A stretch of DNA of 64,000 nt from Parazoarcus communis (GCF_003111645.1 NZ_CP022187.1:4092001-4156000); one strand, 5' to 3'; positions 18,532 through 28,838 are shown, counted from the stretch's first letter. The notes: generated by a model not told the origin, from the sequence alone. Made by a program: numbers and translations.

Positions 18532-20061
18532 ATGAATGTTGCCACCTCCTTCATGAAGGAGCACGCCGCTTTTGTCCGCGTTGCGTTGACCTTGGCTGTG
18601 GTCTTTGCTTGGTGTGTGGCTTGGTATTTTCCGACAGCGATCGAAATTGCTTCGATCTGGTGGCGTTCCGAGACCTATGCTCACGGCCTGGTCGTGCTCC
18701 CCGTGTTTGTATGGCTGGTGTGGGGTAAGCGCGACAGAATGGGGGGGCTGACTCCTCAGGCAATTCCATTGCTTGCTGCGCCAGCTGCGCTTGCCGGCTT
18801 TCTGTGGCTGCTAGGGAAGTTGGTGTCCGTGGCCGCAGCTGCCCATGCCGGCTTCGTCCTTATGCTTGTCATTGGAATGGTCGCCGCGCTGGGATGGCAG
18901 TTGTCACGTGTGCTCCTGTTTCCGCTCGCCTTTCTGTTGTTCGGCATTCCCATCGGGGATTTCCTTTTGCCGACACTCATGGACTTTACCGCCGAGTTTA
19001 CCGTGTGGGCGCTTCGGCTGAGTGGTGTTCCGGTGTATCAGGAAGGCTTGCACTTTGTTGTGCCGAACGGCCGATGGTCGGTGGTTGAGGCGTGCAGCGG
19101 CATCCGTTACCTGATCGCTTCTCTCATGGTCGGCTCACTCTACGCTTATCTGAATTACACCAACCTGCGCAAGCGGCTGTTATTCATGCTGGTGGCAATA
19201 CTGGTGCCTATTGTTGCGAACTGGATTCGCGCCTACATGATTGTCATGCTGGGCTATCTCTCCAACAACGAGCTTGCTGCGGGCGTTGATCATCTGATCT
19301 ATGGGTGGGTGTTCTTTGGTATTGTAATTATGATGATGTTCTGGATAGGGCAGCGCTGGAGTGACCCTGAGATCCTTACGAAGAGAGGGGAGGGCGCAGC
19401 CTCACCAAGGATGCCGGCTTACTGGCTGAGGTTGTTGCCGGTTGCCGCAGTGATTGCCATCACCTCCCTTGTCGGTGCCCGGGTCGATGCCCCCAGCGAT
19501 CAAATCGAAGTTTCCTACGCGTTGCCGGCGCCGCGTGATGGATGGGTCGAGGGTGACCTTTCCACTTTGGCATACCGCCCACACTACAGTGGTTTCCGCG
19601 CTCAGAAAGAGTCCGCCTATCGTGACGCGGAGGGAGGCATGGTAATGCTGTACTCGGCGTTGTTTGCCGACCAGCGTGAAGGCGCAGAGATGGTTGCTTG
19701 GGGGAACGGGCTTGTTTCACCCGGCAACAATCGACTGAATGTGATCTCCATGCGTGCCTTGATTACACCTTTCGGGGTGCTGAACAATGCACAGATCATC
19801 GGTGAGGGAGAGCGCGTATTGGTTGCTCACTGGTATGTCGTGAATGACAAAGTGGTCACGCGCGACTGGGAGCTCAAGCTCCGACTTGCTGGGGATCGCC
19901 TGATCGGGCGGCCGGACGCTACGATGGTTTTTGTACTTGCCACGCCCGCCTCTGACGAGGAGGAGGGCGTTCGCCGGCTGAGGGCATTCGTCAGCACGTA
20001 TGGTGAGTCACTTAAGCGCGTGTTTGCCAATGTGGAGACAAAGGTCGCTGATGGTCGATGA
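18532..20061 (+). CDS. xrtA: Exosortase A fused to EpsI domain
   Basis: Multi-spanning inner-membrane cysteine transpeptidase that cuts PEP-CTERM proteins and is thought to attach them to the envelope. About eight hydrophobic segments in residues 1-300, with the exosortase catalytic residues Cys188 (EACSGIRY), Arg233 (ANWIRAY) and His254 (GVDHLIYGW). Residues about 310-508 form a periplasmic EpsI-type domain (PAPRDGWVEG…YRPHYSG), a fusion normal for XrtA. ATG 18532 starts just before the first membrane helix; the ribosome site is weak. Overlaps the next gene by 11 bases. No PEP-CTERM substrate is present in this window. Confidence 0.96.
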   Translation: MNVATSFMKEHAAFVRVALTLAVVFAWCVAWYFPTAIEIASIWWRSETYAHGLVVLPVFVWLVWGKRDRMGGLTPQAIPLLAAPAALAGFLWLLGKLVSVAAAAHAGFVLMLVIGMVAALGWQLSRVLLFPLAFLLFGIPIGDFLLPTLMDFTAEFTVWALRLSGVPVYQEGLHFVVPNGRWSVVEACSGIRYLIASLMVGSLYAYLNYTNLRKRLLFMLVAILVPIVANWIRAYMIVMLGYLSNNELAAGVDHLIYGWVFFGIVIMMMFWIGQRWSDPEILTKRGEGAASPRMPAYWLRLLPVAAVIAITSLVGARVDAPSDQIEVSYALPAPRDGWVEGDLSTLAYRPHYSGFRAQKESAYRDAEGGMVMLYSALFADQREGAEMVAWGNGLVSPGNNRLNVISMRALITPFGVLNNAQIIGEGERVLVAHWYVVNDKVVTRDWELKLRLAGDRLIGRPDATMVFVLATPASDEEEGVRRLRAFVSTYGESLKRVFANVETKVADGR

Positions 20062-21220
20062 ACGTCCCTTGGTAATGCATCTGGTGTTCAGCTTCGATGT
20101 GGGCGGACTGGAGAACGGCATCGTCAACCTGATCAACCGCATGGATCCTGCGCTTTTTCGTCACATGGTCGTTGCGCTTTCACATTGTTCGCCTGGCTTC
20201 TGCAGCAGGGTCCAGCGAGATGACGTCGAGTTCATCTCGCTGGAGAAGGCGCCGGGACATGGGGTCAAGCTCTATCCGAGGCTCTACAGTTTATTTAAGC
20301 AGTACCGGCCGTCTATCCTGCACTCCCGGAATCTTGCGGCGCTTGAGGCTGTAGTGCCTGCGCGGGCAGCAGGTGTGCCTGTCCGGATACACGGAGAGCA
20401 CGGCTGGGATGTGTCGGACCCAGGTGGGACCCGGGTGCGTTACCGCTTGATGCGTCGTCTGTACCGGCCTTTCGTCAGTCACTATGTCGCGCTCTCGGCT
20501 CATCTTGCGGATTATCTTGTTGAGCATGTGCACGTGCCTGAGTCCCGGCTGACCCGGATCTGCAATGGTGTGGACACCACACGCTTTCACCCAGCGAGGG
20601 AGGGCAGGGATCTGCTTGGGGGCTCCCCTTTCAATGCCTCGGATCTCACCGTTGTAGGTACTGTTGGTCGCTTGCAGGCGGTGAAGGATCAGGTCACCCT
20701 TGTGCGCGCCTTTGCGCTAAGTCGATCATTGGCTGGCGCGGCGAGCGACAGATTGCGCTTATGCATTGCCGGGGACGGTCCGCTGCGAAGAGAGGTCGAG
20801 GAAGAAATCGTGCGAGCAGGCGTGGGGAGCCAGGTCTGGCTGGCCGGGACGCGAGGCGATGTGCCAGATGTCATGAGGGGACTGGATCTGTTTGTGCTAC
20901 CGTCGCGTGCCGAAGGAATCTCCAATACCATACTTGAAGCCATGGCCACCGGTCTGGCGGTGATTGCAACCAATGTGGGGGGCAATGCCGAACTGGTGCT
21001 GCCCGGCGAGACTGGGGCGCTGGTGCCTGCGGGAGATCCTGCAGCGATGTCCGAGGCCATTGCACAGTACGCGGCGGACGGCGCACTGCGGCGTGAGCAT
21101 GGTCTGGCAGGACGTCTGCGCGTTGAATCTGCGTTCAGTCTTGACGGCATGGTGGAGCGGTATGCATTGCTCTATCAGTCTCTGCTTGAGGCAGCGTGTG
21201 CGCGCCGCGCGGCGGCCTGA
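20051..21220 (+). CDS. XrtA-system glycosyltransferase, TIGR03088-like (GT4)
   Basis: GT-B-fold retaining glycosyltransferase of 389 residues. Family blocks: HLVFSFDVGGLENGIVNLIN at the N-terminus, RIHGEHGWDVSDPGG, and the C-terminal EX7E-type donor site (LPSRAEGISNTILEAMATG). It begins inside the exosortase stop region (ATG 20051). Probably adds one residue of the repeat unit; sugar specificity cannot be read from sequence. Confidence 0.92.
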   Translation: MVDERPLVMHLVFSFDVGGLENGIVNLINRMDPALFRHMVVALSHCSPGFCSRVQRDDVEFISLEKAPGHGVKLYPRLYSLFKQYRPSILHSRNLAALEAVVPARAAGVPVRIHGEHGWDVSDPGGTRVRYRLMRRLYRPFVSHYVALSAHLADYLVEHVHVPESRLTRICNGVDTTRFHPAREGRDLLGGSPFNASDLTVVGTVGRLQAVKDQVTLVRAFALSRSLAGAASDRLRLCIAGDGPLRREVEEEIVRAGVGSQVWLAGTRGDVPDVMRGLDLFVLPSRAEGISNTILEAMATGLAVIATNVGGNAELVLPGETGALVPAGDPAAMSEAIAQYAADGALRREHGLAGRLRVESAFSLDGMVERYALLYQSLLEAACARRAAA

Positions 21221-21235
21221 AAAAGGAAAAGAACG

Positions 21236-23164
21236 ATGTGTGGAATAGCTGGCCTCTTTGATATCCCTGGCAAGCGCGAATTCGACCGGACGCTCATGCA
21301 GCGGATGAACGATATTCAGTACCACCGTGGCCCCGACGAGGGTGATCTCTATCTTGAGCCTGGGGTCGCGCTGGGTCACCGCCGCCTGTCGATCATTGAC
21401 CTCGCATCCGGTCAGCAGCCGCTGTTCAACGAGGATGGCTCGGTTGCCGTGGTGTTCAATGGCGAGATCTACAACTATCAGGAGTTGGTGCCCGAGCTGG
21501 AAGCACTCGGACATGTGTTTCACACCCGTAGCGACACCGAAGTGATTGTTCATGCCTGGGAGGCGTGGGGCGAAGACTGCGTACAACGCTTTCGCGGGAT
21601 GTTTGCCTTTGGCCTGTGGGACCGCAACCAGCAGTGCTTCTTCATGGCGCGCGACCGCCTTGGCGTGAAGCCGCTGCATTACGCAATTCTGGACGATGGA
21701 ACCCTGGTTTTTGGCTCAGAGCTCAAGGTGCTCATGCAGCATCCGGGGCTCGACCGCAGCATCGACCCGCATGCTGTCGAGGAGTACTTCGCACTCGGAT
21801 ATGTGGCCGAGCCGCGCACGATCTTCAAGGGCGCCCGCAAGCTGCAACCGGCTGAAAGCCTGTGCATCCGGCGTGGTCAGCCCGTCCCCGCGCCCAAGAT
21901 TTACTGGGACGTGCGTTTCTCGCTCGACAATCCCTTGTCTCTCGAAGAGGCCAGCCTCGAACTCACCGAACGTCTGCGTGATTCCGTGCGGCTGCGCATG
22001 ATCTCCGAAGTGCCTCTGGGCGCTTTCCTCTCGGGCGGGGTCGACTCCAGTGCGGTGGTCGCAACCATGGCAGGGTTGTCGAGCGAGCCCGTCAATACCT
22101 GCTCGATTGCTTTCGACGACCCGGCTTTCAACGAGTCAGCCTTCGCAAAAATGGTGGCCGATCGTTACAGGACCAATCACCATGTTGAAACGGTGAAGTC
22201 TGACGATTTCGACCTGATCGACACGCTCGCAGCACTTTACGACGAGCCTTACGCCGACAGCTCCGCCATCCCGACCTACAGAGTGTGCCAACTCGCCCGC
22301 AAGCATGTGACGGTGGCGCTTTCCGGCGACGGCGGCGACGAGAGCATGGGTGGCTACCGCCGCTACCGCATGCACATGATGGAAGAAAAAATGCGCGCGG
22401 CGATGCCTCACGGCGTGCGCAAACCGGTGTTTGGACTGCTGGGGCGGATGTATCCCAAGGCTGATTGGGCACCGAGGGTGTTTCGTGCCAAGACGACCTT
22501 TCAGGCGCTGGCACGTGACTCGGTGCAGGCATACTTCCATTCCGTCTCGATCCTGCGGGATGAGATGCGCGCGAGCCTGTTTTCGACGGATTTTCAGCGA
22601 AAACTGGGTGGTTACAATGCGATAGAGGTCTTTCGTCGCCACGCCGATGCCGCGCAAACTGACGACCCGCTGGCACTTATCCAGTACATCGACACCAAGA
22701 CGTATCTTGTAGGTGATATCAATACCAAGGTCGACCGCGCGAGCATGGCGCATTCACTCGAAGTGCGCGAACCCTTGATGGATCACAAGCTGGTCGAGTG
22801 GCTCGGGTCATTGCCTTCCGGTCTCAAGATCAAGGGTCAGGAGGGTAAGTACGTGTTCAAGAAGGCGATGGAGCCGCTGTTGCCCAATGATGTGCTCTAT
22901 CGACCAAAGATGGGTTTTTCGGTACCGCTGGCGCGGTGGTTCAGAGGCCCGCTGAAACAGCGCGTGCGGGATGCGGTGCTTGGTGACACGCTGGCCGCCA
23001 CCGGCATCTTCAATCGCAGCTACCTGCAGCATCTTGTTGACGCACATCAGTCTGGCGCGCGTGACTACAGTGCATCGCTGTGGACGATCCTGATGTTCGA
23101 AGCTTTCTTGCGGAATACGGGCATTGTCGCCTCGGGGTCACTCGCGACCGAAGCAGTGGGTTGA
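21236..23164 (+). CDS. XrtA-associated amidotransferase 1 (asparagine synthetase-like)
   Basis: Class-II glutamine amidotransferase fused to an AsnB-type synthetase, 642 residues. Catalytic Cys2 (MCGIAG), RLSIIDL and NGEIYNY in the glutaminase half; the PPi loop LSGGVDSSAVV and ALSGDGGDE in the synthetase half. Good ribosome site (AAGGAAAAG). It matches the exosortase A amidotransferase family, thought to amidate a component of the polymer (for example a uronic acid carboxyl) rather than to make free asparagine; this is inference from context. Confidence 0.93.
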   Translation: MCGIAGLFDIPGKREFDRTLMQRMNDIQYHRGPDEGDLYLEPGVALGHRRLSIIDLASGQQPLFNEDGSVAVVFNGEIYNYQELVPELEALGHVFHTRSDTEVIVHAWEAWGEDCVQRFRGMFAFGLWDRNQQCFFMARDRLGVKPLHYAILDDGTLVFGSELKVLMQHPGLDRSIDPHAVEEYFALGYVAEPRTIFKGARKLQPAESLCIRRGQPVPAPKIYWDVRFSLDNPLSLEEASLELTERLRDSVRLRMISEVPLGAFLSGGVDSSAVVATMAGLSSEPVNTCSIAFDDPAFNESAFAKMVADRYRTNHHVETVKSDDFDLIDTLAALYDEPYADSSAIPTYRVCQLARKHVTVALSGDGGDESMGGYRRYRMHMMEEKMRAAMPHGVRKPVFGLLGRMYPKADWAPRVFRAKTTFQALARDSVQAYFHSVSILRDEMRASLFSTDFQRKLGGYNAIEVFRRHADAAQTDDPLALIQYIDTKTYLVGDINTKVDRASMAHSLEVREPLMDHKLVEWLGSLPSGLKIKGQEGKYVFKKAMEPLLPNDVLYRPKMGFSVPLARWFRGPLKQRVRDAVLGDTLAATGIFNRSYLQHLVDAHQSGARDYSASLWTILMFEAFLRNTGIVASGSLATEAVG

Positions 23165-23167
23165 TCC

Positions 23168-24385
23168 ATGCGCATCCTTCACATTCTCGATCACTCGCTT
23201 CCGCTGCATAGTGGATATACGTTTCGCACGGCCGCGATTCTGCGCGAACAGCATGCGCTCGGCTGGGAGACGTTTCATCTCACGACGCCGAAGCAGGGGC
23301 AAACCACAGCTGCTGAGGAAGAGGCCGACGGGCTGCGGTTTTACAGAACAGCGGCGCCCGAAGGCGCCGGACTCGTGGCCCAGATGCGACTTACCGCAGC
23401 GCGTATCGATGAACTCGTGGGCACGCTTCGCCCGGACCTCATTCACGCCCATTCTCCGGTGCTCAATGCCCTGCCAAGCCTTTGGGTCGGGCGGCAGCGC
23501 AAAGTGCCGGTCGTATATGAGATGCGCGCTTCGTGGGAGGATGCTGCGGTCGATCACGGCACCACGACCGAGGGCAGCCTGCGCTATCGCGTCTCGCGAG
23601 CGCTGGAGAGCTTCGCACTCCGTCGGGCGAGCCACGTTACCACCATCTGCGAGGGCTTGCGTGGCGACATCATGGCCCGCGGGCTGGCGCCGGAAGCCAT
23701 CACTGTCATCCCCAATGCCGTCGATGCCGACGCCTTCCAGTTTGGCGCTGAAGCAGATCCATCTCTGCGCGCCGAACTCGGGCTTGAAGGGAAAACCGTA
23801 CTGGGCTTTGCGGGCTCGTTTTACGGCTATGAGGGGCTTGATCTGCTGGTTTCTGCGCTTGCCAGCCTGGTTGAGCGATATCCGGACATCCGCTTGCTGC
23901 TGGTCGGTGGTGGTGTGCAGGAGCAGGCCCTGCGCGAGCAGGCGGCGCGTGAGGGCGTGGCCGATCGCGTCATCTTCACCGGACGGGTGCCGCATAACCG
24001 CGTGCAGAAGTACTACGAGCTCATCGACGTTCTAGCGTATCCACGCCTGCCGATTCGGCTCACCGAACTGGTAACGCCGCTCAAACCGCTGGAGGCGATG
24101 GCGCAGGGGCGGATGTTTGTCGCCTCAGACGTTGGCGGTCATCGTGAGTTGGTGAAGCACGGTGAAACCGGCTTTCTGTTCAAGGCCGGCAGCGTCGAGG
24201 CGTTGGCGGAGTCGATTGCGCACTTGCTCGATCATCGGGATGTGTGGCCCGCTGTTCGTGCCCAGGCGCGCGCCTTTGTCGAACGCGAGCGGACCTGGGC
24301 CAACAGTGTGGCGCGGTATCGCGAGGTTTACCGCAAGGCGTTGGCAACGCGTGGCCGCGAGTCTGTACTTGCCGAGGTGAAATAG
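23168..24385 (+). CDS. XrtA-system glycosyltransferase, TIGR04063-like (GT4)
   Basis: GT-B glycosyltransferase of 405 residues. N-terminal HILDHSLPLHSGYTFRTAA is characteristic of the exosortase A-linked family; the Rossmann C-half has VLGFAGSFYGYEGLDLL, LLLVGGG and the donor block LVTPLKPLEAMAQGRMFVASDVGG. It starts 3 bases after the amidotransferase stop and is followed 3 bases later by the second amidotransferase. Confidence 0.92.
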   Translation: MRILHILDHSLPLHSGYTFRTAAILREQHALGWETFHLTTPKQGQTTAAEEEADGLRFYRTAAPEGAGLVAQMRLTAARIDELVGTLRPDLIHAHSPVLNALPSLWVGRQRKVPVVYEMRASWEDAAVDHGTTTEGSLRYRVSRALESFALRRASHVTTICEGLRGDIMARGLAPEAITVIPNAVDADAFQFGAEADPSLRAELGLEGKTVLGFAGSFYGYEGLDLLVSALASLVERYPDIRLLLVGGGVQEQALREQAAREGVADRVIFTGRVPHNRVQKYYELIDVLAYPRLPIRLTELVTPLKPLEAMAQGRMFVASDVGGHRELVKHGETGFLFKAGSVEALAESIAHLLDHRDVWPAVRAQARAFVERERTWANSVARYREVYRKALATRGRESVLAEVK

Positions 24386-24388
24386 GTC

Positions 24389-26317
24389 ATGTGCGGCATT
24401 CACGGTTTCTATCGTTTTGACGGCGAGCGCGTCGATCCTGCCCAGCTCACGGCCATGGGGGACGTGACCCGCCATCGTGGCCCCGATGACGAAGGACAGC
24501 ATATCGACCGCAATGGGCGCTGTGGCATTGCCATGCGACGCCTGTCCATCATCGATCTTGCCGGCGGGCACCAACCGATCTCCAATGCGGACGATACCCT
24601 TTGGGTCGTGTGCAATGGCGAGATCTACAATTTCCGCGAGCTCCGTGCCGAACTGCAGGACCGCGGCTATCGCTTCAAGACCGGGTCGGATAGCGAAGTG
24701 TTGCTGCATCTCTATGACGAGATGGGCGACGACTTTGTTCATCGACTCGATGGCATGTTCAACTTCGCGCTGTGGGATGCCCGTCGCAAGCGCTTGCTGA
24801 TCGGGCGCGACCATCTCGGCGTAAAGCCGCTATACGTTCATCAGTCTGCGACCGTGCTGGGTTTCGCTACCGAGGCCAAAGCCCTATTGCAGTTGCCGGG
24901 CATGCGTACCGAACTCAATCGCGATGTGCTCGGCGATTACCTGCACCTGGGTTACGTGCCTGCGCCGCACTCGATGTTCAGCGGCATCCGCAAGCTGCCG
25001 CCGGCCACCTTGCTGGCGGTGGAGAACGGCGAGGTGCGTGAGTGGCGTTACTGGCGCCTGCCCGCGACGATCGATCGCAGCGTCTCCGAGGCCGAGTGGG
25101 TGGATCGCATCCGAAGCGGAATGGAGTCAGCGGTACACCGGCAGATGGTCAGCGATGTGCCAATCGGCGCGTTTCTGTCAGGCGGCGTCGATTCCAGTGC
25201 GGTGGTTGCCTACATGGCCAGGCATTCCTCGCACCCGATCCGCACTTATGCGATTGGTTTCGAGGGCGGTGAGGCCGAGCAGCTCTACAACGAGCTGCCC
25301 TATGCCCGTCAGGTGGCAAGGCTCTTCGGCACCGAACACCGCGAGATCGTCGTTAAGCCGGATGTGGTCGGTCTGCTGCCAAAGCTGCTGTGGCACATGG
25401 ATGAGCCGGTCTCCGATTCCGCGTTCATCACCACCTTTCTGGTGTCTGAGTTTGCCCGGCAGGACGTCAAGGTGATTCTTTCGGGGGTTGGCGGCGACGA
25501 ACTGTTCGGCGGCTACCGACGCTATCTTGGTGGTCACTATGTGCGCAAACTGGAACGCTTGCCGCGCTGGTCGAGAAGGCTGATGTCGCGTGCAGCCGAG
25601 CTCATGCCCAGTGACCGTCATTCGAAGGTGCTGAATACCTTGCGTCTGGCCCGGGGCTTTCTCGCCTCGGCCGAGCTTTCGCCGGATGAGCGTTACCGTC
25701 ACTACCTGCAGGTGCTCGACCACGAGACTGTGTCGGCGCTGACCGGCGGTCGCAACGGGTCCAGCGATGCACTCGCTGCTGCGTTCGCTGCTGCAGGTGA
25801 CGAGGATGCACTCAACCGGATGTTTGCAGTCGACGCCGAAACCCAGTTGCCTGACGATCTGTTGATGCTTACAGACAAGATGAGCATGGCTGTATCGCTC
25901 GAATGCCGCGTGCCGCTGCTCGATCGCGAGCTGGTTGAGTTGGCAGCAGCCATCCCCGAGTCCCTGAAGGTAAAGAACGGCCGTCTCAAGCATCTGATGA
26001 AGGATGCGCTCTCCGATGTGCTGCCGCCGGACATTCTCGATCGCAAGAAGCGGGGCTTCGGCACGCCGATGGGAGCCTGGCTCAAGCGTGAGCTTGCCCC
26101 AGTGCTGCGCAGGCTGCTCGCAACCGATGTCGTGAGAGACCGTGGCTTGTTCGATCCTGCGGTGGTGTCCCGCCTCATGGCCGATCATGAGTCTGCCCGT
26201 ATCGATGGCACGGACGCGCTGCTTGCCCTGATGAACCTGGAAATCTGGAGTCGTCTCTACCTTGATGGTCATTCGGTTGATGACGTCACGGCAGAGCTCA
26301 AAAGCCATCTCGCATGA
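24389..26317 (+). CDS. Asparagine synthetase-like amidotransferase (second copy)
   Basis: 642 residues with the same two-domain layout as the enzyme encoded at 21236: Cys2 (MCGIHG), RLSIIDLAGGHQPI, NGEIYNF; PPi loop LSGGVDSSAVV and SGVGGDELFGGYRRY. The two are clearly different in sequence and so not a recent duplication. Likely another amide-forming step in polymer or anchor synthesis. It overlaps the next glycosyltransferase by 4 bases (ATGA). Confidence 0.92.
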   Translation: MCGIHGFYRFDGERVDPAQLTAMGDVTRHRGPDDEGQHIDRNGRCGIAMRRLSIIDLAGGHQPISNADDTLWVVCNGEIYNFRELRAELQDRGYRFKTGSDSEVLLHLYDEMGDDFVHRLDGMFNFALWDARRKRLLIGRDHLGVKPLYVHQSATVLGFATEAKALLQLPGMRTELNRDVLGDYLHLGYVPAPHSMFSGIRKLPPATLLAVENGEVREWRYWRLPATIDRSVSEAEWVDRIRSGMESAVHRQMVSDVPIGAFLSGGVDSSAVVAYMARHSSHPIRTYAIGFEGGEAEQLYNELPYARQVARLFGTEHREIVVKPDVVGLLPKLLWHMDEPVSDSAFITTFLVSEFARQDVKVILSGVGGDELFGGYRRYLGGHYVRKLERLPRWSRRLMSRAAELMPSDRHSKVLNTLRLARGFLASAELSPDERYRHYLQVLDHETVSALTGGRNGSSDALAAAFAAAGDEDALNRMFAVDAETQLPDDLLMLTDKMSMAVSLECRVPLLDRELVELAAAIPESLKVKNGRLKHLMKDALSDVLPPDILDRKKRGFGTPMGAWLKRELAPVLRRLLATDVVRDRGLFDPAVVSRLMADHESARIDGTDALLALMNLEIWSRLYLDGHSVDDVTAELKSHLA

Positions 26318-27525
26318 AAATTCTCTACGTCTGTCACCGCTTTCCGTTTCCGCCCAAGCGCGGTGGAAAGATCCGCCCCTTCAACATGATCCGGCATCTG
26401 TCGCAGAATCATCAGGTCACGGTGTGCTCGCTGGCGCGTTCCGAGGCTGAAGCTGAAGAGGGCAGGGGGATCGCACCGCACTGCGAGCGGTTCGAAATGG
26501 GGGTGGTGTCGAACCCGATCCAGATGCTGCGCATGGTGGCGCGATTGCCGACAACCGTGCCCTCGTCAATGGGTTTTTTCTATTCGCCCGACCTGGCGGC
26601 CAAGGTCAATGCCCTGCTTGCATCCGAGCAATTCGACCTGATTTTCGTGCATTGCTCATCCGTGGCGCAGTACGTCAGTCACGTTCGTGACATTCCCAAG
26701 ATTCTCGATTTCGGCGACATGGATTCGCAGAAATGGCTTGAGTACGTCAATTACAAGCCGTTTCCGCTCAAGGCCGGGTACTGGCTCGAAGGCAGCAAGA
26801 TGGAGCGCGAGGAGAAGCGCCTGGCCCGTCTCTTCAACCTCTGCACCGCCACCACGCGTGCCGAGTGGGAGACGCTGGAGTCCTACTCCACGGGGGTGTC
26901 GACCGACTGGTTCCCCAACGGCGTCGATGCTGACTTCTTCAAGCCCGATGGTGAGGGCTATGATCCGGACACCATCAGCTTCATCGGGCGCATGGACTAC
27001 TATCCCAATCAGGAGGCCATGTTCCGCTTCTGCGAACAGATCTGGCCGCTGCTTCGTGCCAAACGGCCCGAAATGAAGCTGCTGATCGTGGGCGCCGACC
27101 CCATCCCCGCAGTCATCAAGCTGGGTGAGTTGCCCGGTGTCACCGTGACCGGATCCGTGCCTGACGTGCGTCCCTACATCCTGCGCTCTGCTGCGATGGT
27201 CGCGCCGCTCAATATCGCGCGCGGCACCCAGAACAAGATTCTTGAAGCAATGGCGATGGGCGTGCCCGTGGTGTCGAGCAGCATCGCAGCTGGCGGGGTT
27301 GATGCCCAGGGTGAGGAGCATTTCCTCGTCGCCGACACGCCGATGCAGTACGCTGATGCCATTCTTCGCCTGGTTGAGCAGCCTGCCGAGCGCGAGCGGC
27401 TGTCCCGGGCGGGGCGTGAGCGCATGCTTTCGCACCACGCATGGCCGCGTTCGATGGAACGCCTTGACGGCATCATTGAGCGCTGCCTGACCGAATTTCG
27501 CGGCAACAAGGAAACCAGTCAATGA
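26314..27525 (+). CDS. XrtA-system glycosyltransferase, TIGR03087-like (GT4)
   Basis: 403-residue GT-B glycosyltransferase. The opening YVCHRFPFPPKRGGKIR and the central ILDFGDMDSQKW block are typical of the PEP-CTERM/EpsH1-associated sugar transferase family; donor-site region APLNIARGTQNKILEAMAMG. Overlaps both neighbours by 4 bases, indicating translational coupling. Confidence 0.93.
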   Translation: MKILYVCHRFPFPPKRGGKIRPFNMIRHLSQNHQVTVCSLARSEAEAEEGRGIAPHCERFEMGVVSNPIQMLRMVARLPTTVPSSMGFFYSPDLAAKVNALLASEQFDLIFVHCSSVAQYVSHVRDIPKILDFGDMDSQKWLEYVNYKPFPLKAGYWLEGSKMEREEKRLARLFNLCTATTRAEWETLESYSTGVSTDWFPNGVDADFFKPDGEGYDPDTISFIGRMDYYPNQEAMFRFCEQIWPLLRAKRPEMKLLIVGADPIPAVIKLGELPGVTVTGSVPDVRPYILRSAAMVAPLNIARGTQNKILEAMAMGVPVVSSSIAAGGVDAQGEEHFLVADTPMQYADAILRLVEQPAERERLSRAGRERMLSHHAWPRSMERLDGIIERCLTEFRGNKETSQ

Positions 27526-28838
27526 AGATCAGTATTTTCGGTTTGGGCTATGTTGGTGCAGTGTCGCTCGCCTGTCTTGCACGTGATGGGCATCAGGTCA
27601 TTGGCGTTGATATCGATGCCGCCAAGCTGGCGCTCATCAAGGCGGGCACCACACCGGTTGTTGAAGAGGGCATGGTCGATCTCATGCTCAGCGTTGCCGC
27701 AAGTGGCCGAGTCAGTGTGACGACCGATGTTCGTCAGGCCGTGCTCGACAGCGACATTTCGCTGATTTGTGTCGGAACGCCCTCTGCCACCAATGGCAGT
27801 CAGGATCAGGGCGCGGTACTTCGTCTGGCAAAGGATCTTGGCCTTGCGATCGCCGACAAGACCGCTCCGCATGTCCTGGTGTTTCGCTCCACCCTGGTGC
27901 CCGGCACAGTTGAAGACGTGCTCAAGCCCATCATCGAGGCCGAGTCCGGCAAGCGCGATGGCGAGGGCTTCCACCTGTGCTTCCAGCCCGAGTTCCTGCG
28001 CGAAGGCTCGTCGATTCGCGACTACGACAAGCCGCCATTCACCGTTGTGGGCGCAAATCATCCTTATCCGGCCGACCGCCTGCGCGAACTGTTCGGCCAT
28101 CTGCCGTGCAAGTTCCTGCAAACCTCGGTTCGCGCAGCCGAGATGATGAAGTACTGCTGCAATAACTTCCACGCCCTCAAGATCACGTTTGCGAACGAAA
28201 CCGCGCGTCTGTGCGAGGCCCTCGGCGTCGATGCGTTCGAGGTCATGGATCTGGTCTGTCAGGACACCCAGCTCAACATTTCGCCGGCCTACCTCAAGCC
28301 GGGATTCGCCTTTGGCGGTTCCTGCCTTCCCAAGGATCTGCGCGCAACCAGCTATCTGGCCAAGACGCACGACGTCGAACTGCCCATGCTCAACGGCATC
28401 CTGCAGTCCAACCGCCAGCACATCGACCGTGCCATCGCCAAAGTGCTTGAGTCTGGCTGCCGCAAGGTCGGCATGCTCGGCCTGTCGTTCAAGACCGGTA
28501 CCGACGATCTGCGCGAAAGCCCGCTGGTTACGCTCGCAGAGCAACTCATCGGCAAGGGTGTGCAGCTGTCCATCTACGATCCCGACGTTCAGCTTTCCCG
28601 CCTGCTCGGTGCCAACCGACGTTTTATCGAGACCCAGTTGCCGCACATCGGGGAACTGCTCAAGCCGGATCTCGATGCAATCATCGCGGAATCAGAAATG
28701 TTGATCGTGGGCGTCTCGAATCCCGCGATCTTCGATGCAATCGCCACGCATTCGCGTGCTGAGCAACGCATCATCGATCTGGTCAAACTTCCGGCACTGG
28801 ATGGAATGCGGGCACAGGTGGAAGGGCTCTGCTGGTGA
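27522..28838 (+). CDS. Nucleotide-sugar dehydrogenase, GDP-mannose 6-dehydrogenase (AlgD)-like
   Basis: NAD-dependent four-electron dehydrogenase of 438 residues making a nucleotide-uronic acid. Closest recalled resemblance is to Pseudomonas AlgD: N-terminal ISIFGLGYVGAV, RSTLVPGTVE, the catalytic block GFAFGGSCLPKDLRA (Cys), LSFKTGTDDLRESPLV, and the ending QVEGLCW (AlgD ends QAEGICW). So GDP-mannose to GDP-mannuronate is more likely than the UDP-glucose reaction. It would give the polymer its acidic sugar and a substrate for the amidotransferases. Confidence 0.88.
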   Translation: MKISIFGLGYVGAVSLACLARDGHQVIGVDIDAAKLALIKAGTTPVVEEGMVDLMLSVAASGRVSVTTDVRQAVLDSDISLICVGTPSATNGSQDQGAVLRLAKDLGLAIADKTAPHVLVFRSTLVPGTVEDVLKPIIEAESGKRDGEGFHLCFQPEFLREGSSIRDYDKPPFTVVGANHPYPADRLRELFGHLPCKFLQTSVRAAEMMKYCCNNFHALKITFANETARLCEALGVDAFEVMDLVCQDTQLNISPAYLKPGFAFGGSCLPKDLRATSYLAKTHDVELPMLNGILQSNRQHIDRAIAKVLESGCRKVGMLGLSFKTGTDDLRESPLVTLAEQLIGKGVQLSIYDPDVQLSRLLGANRRFIETQLPHIGELLKPDLDAIIAESEMLIVGVSNPAIFDAIATHSRAEQRIIDLVKLPALDGMRAQVEGLCW

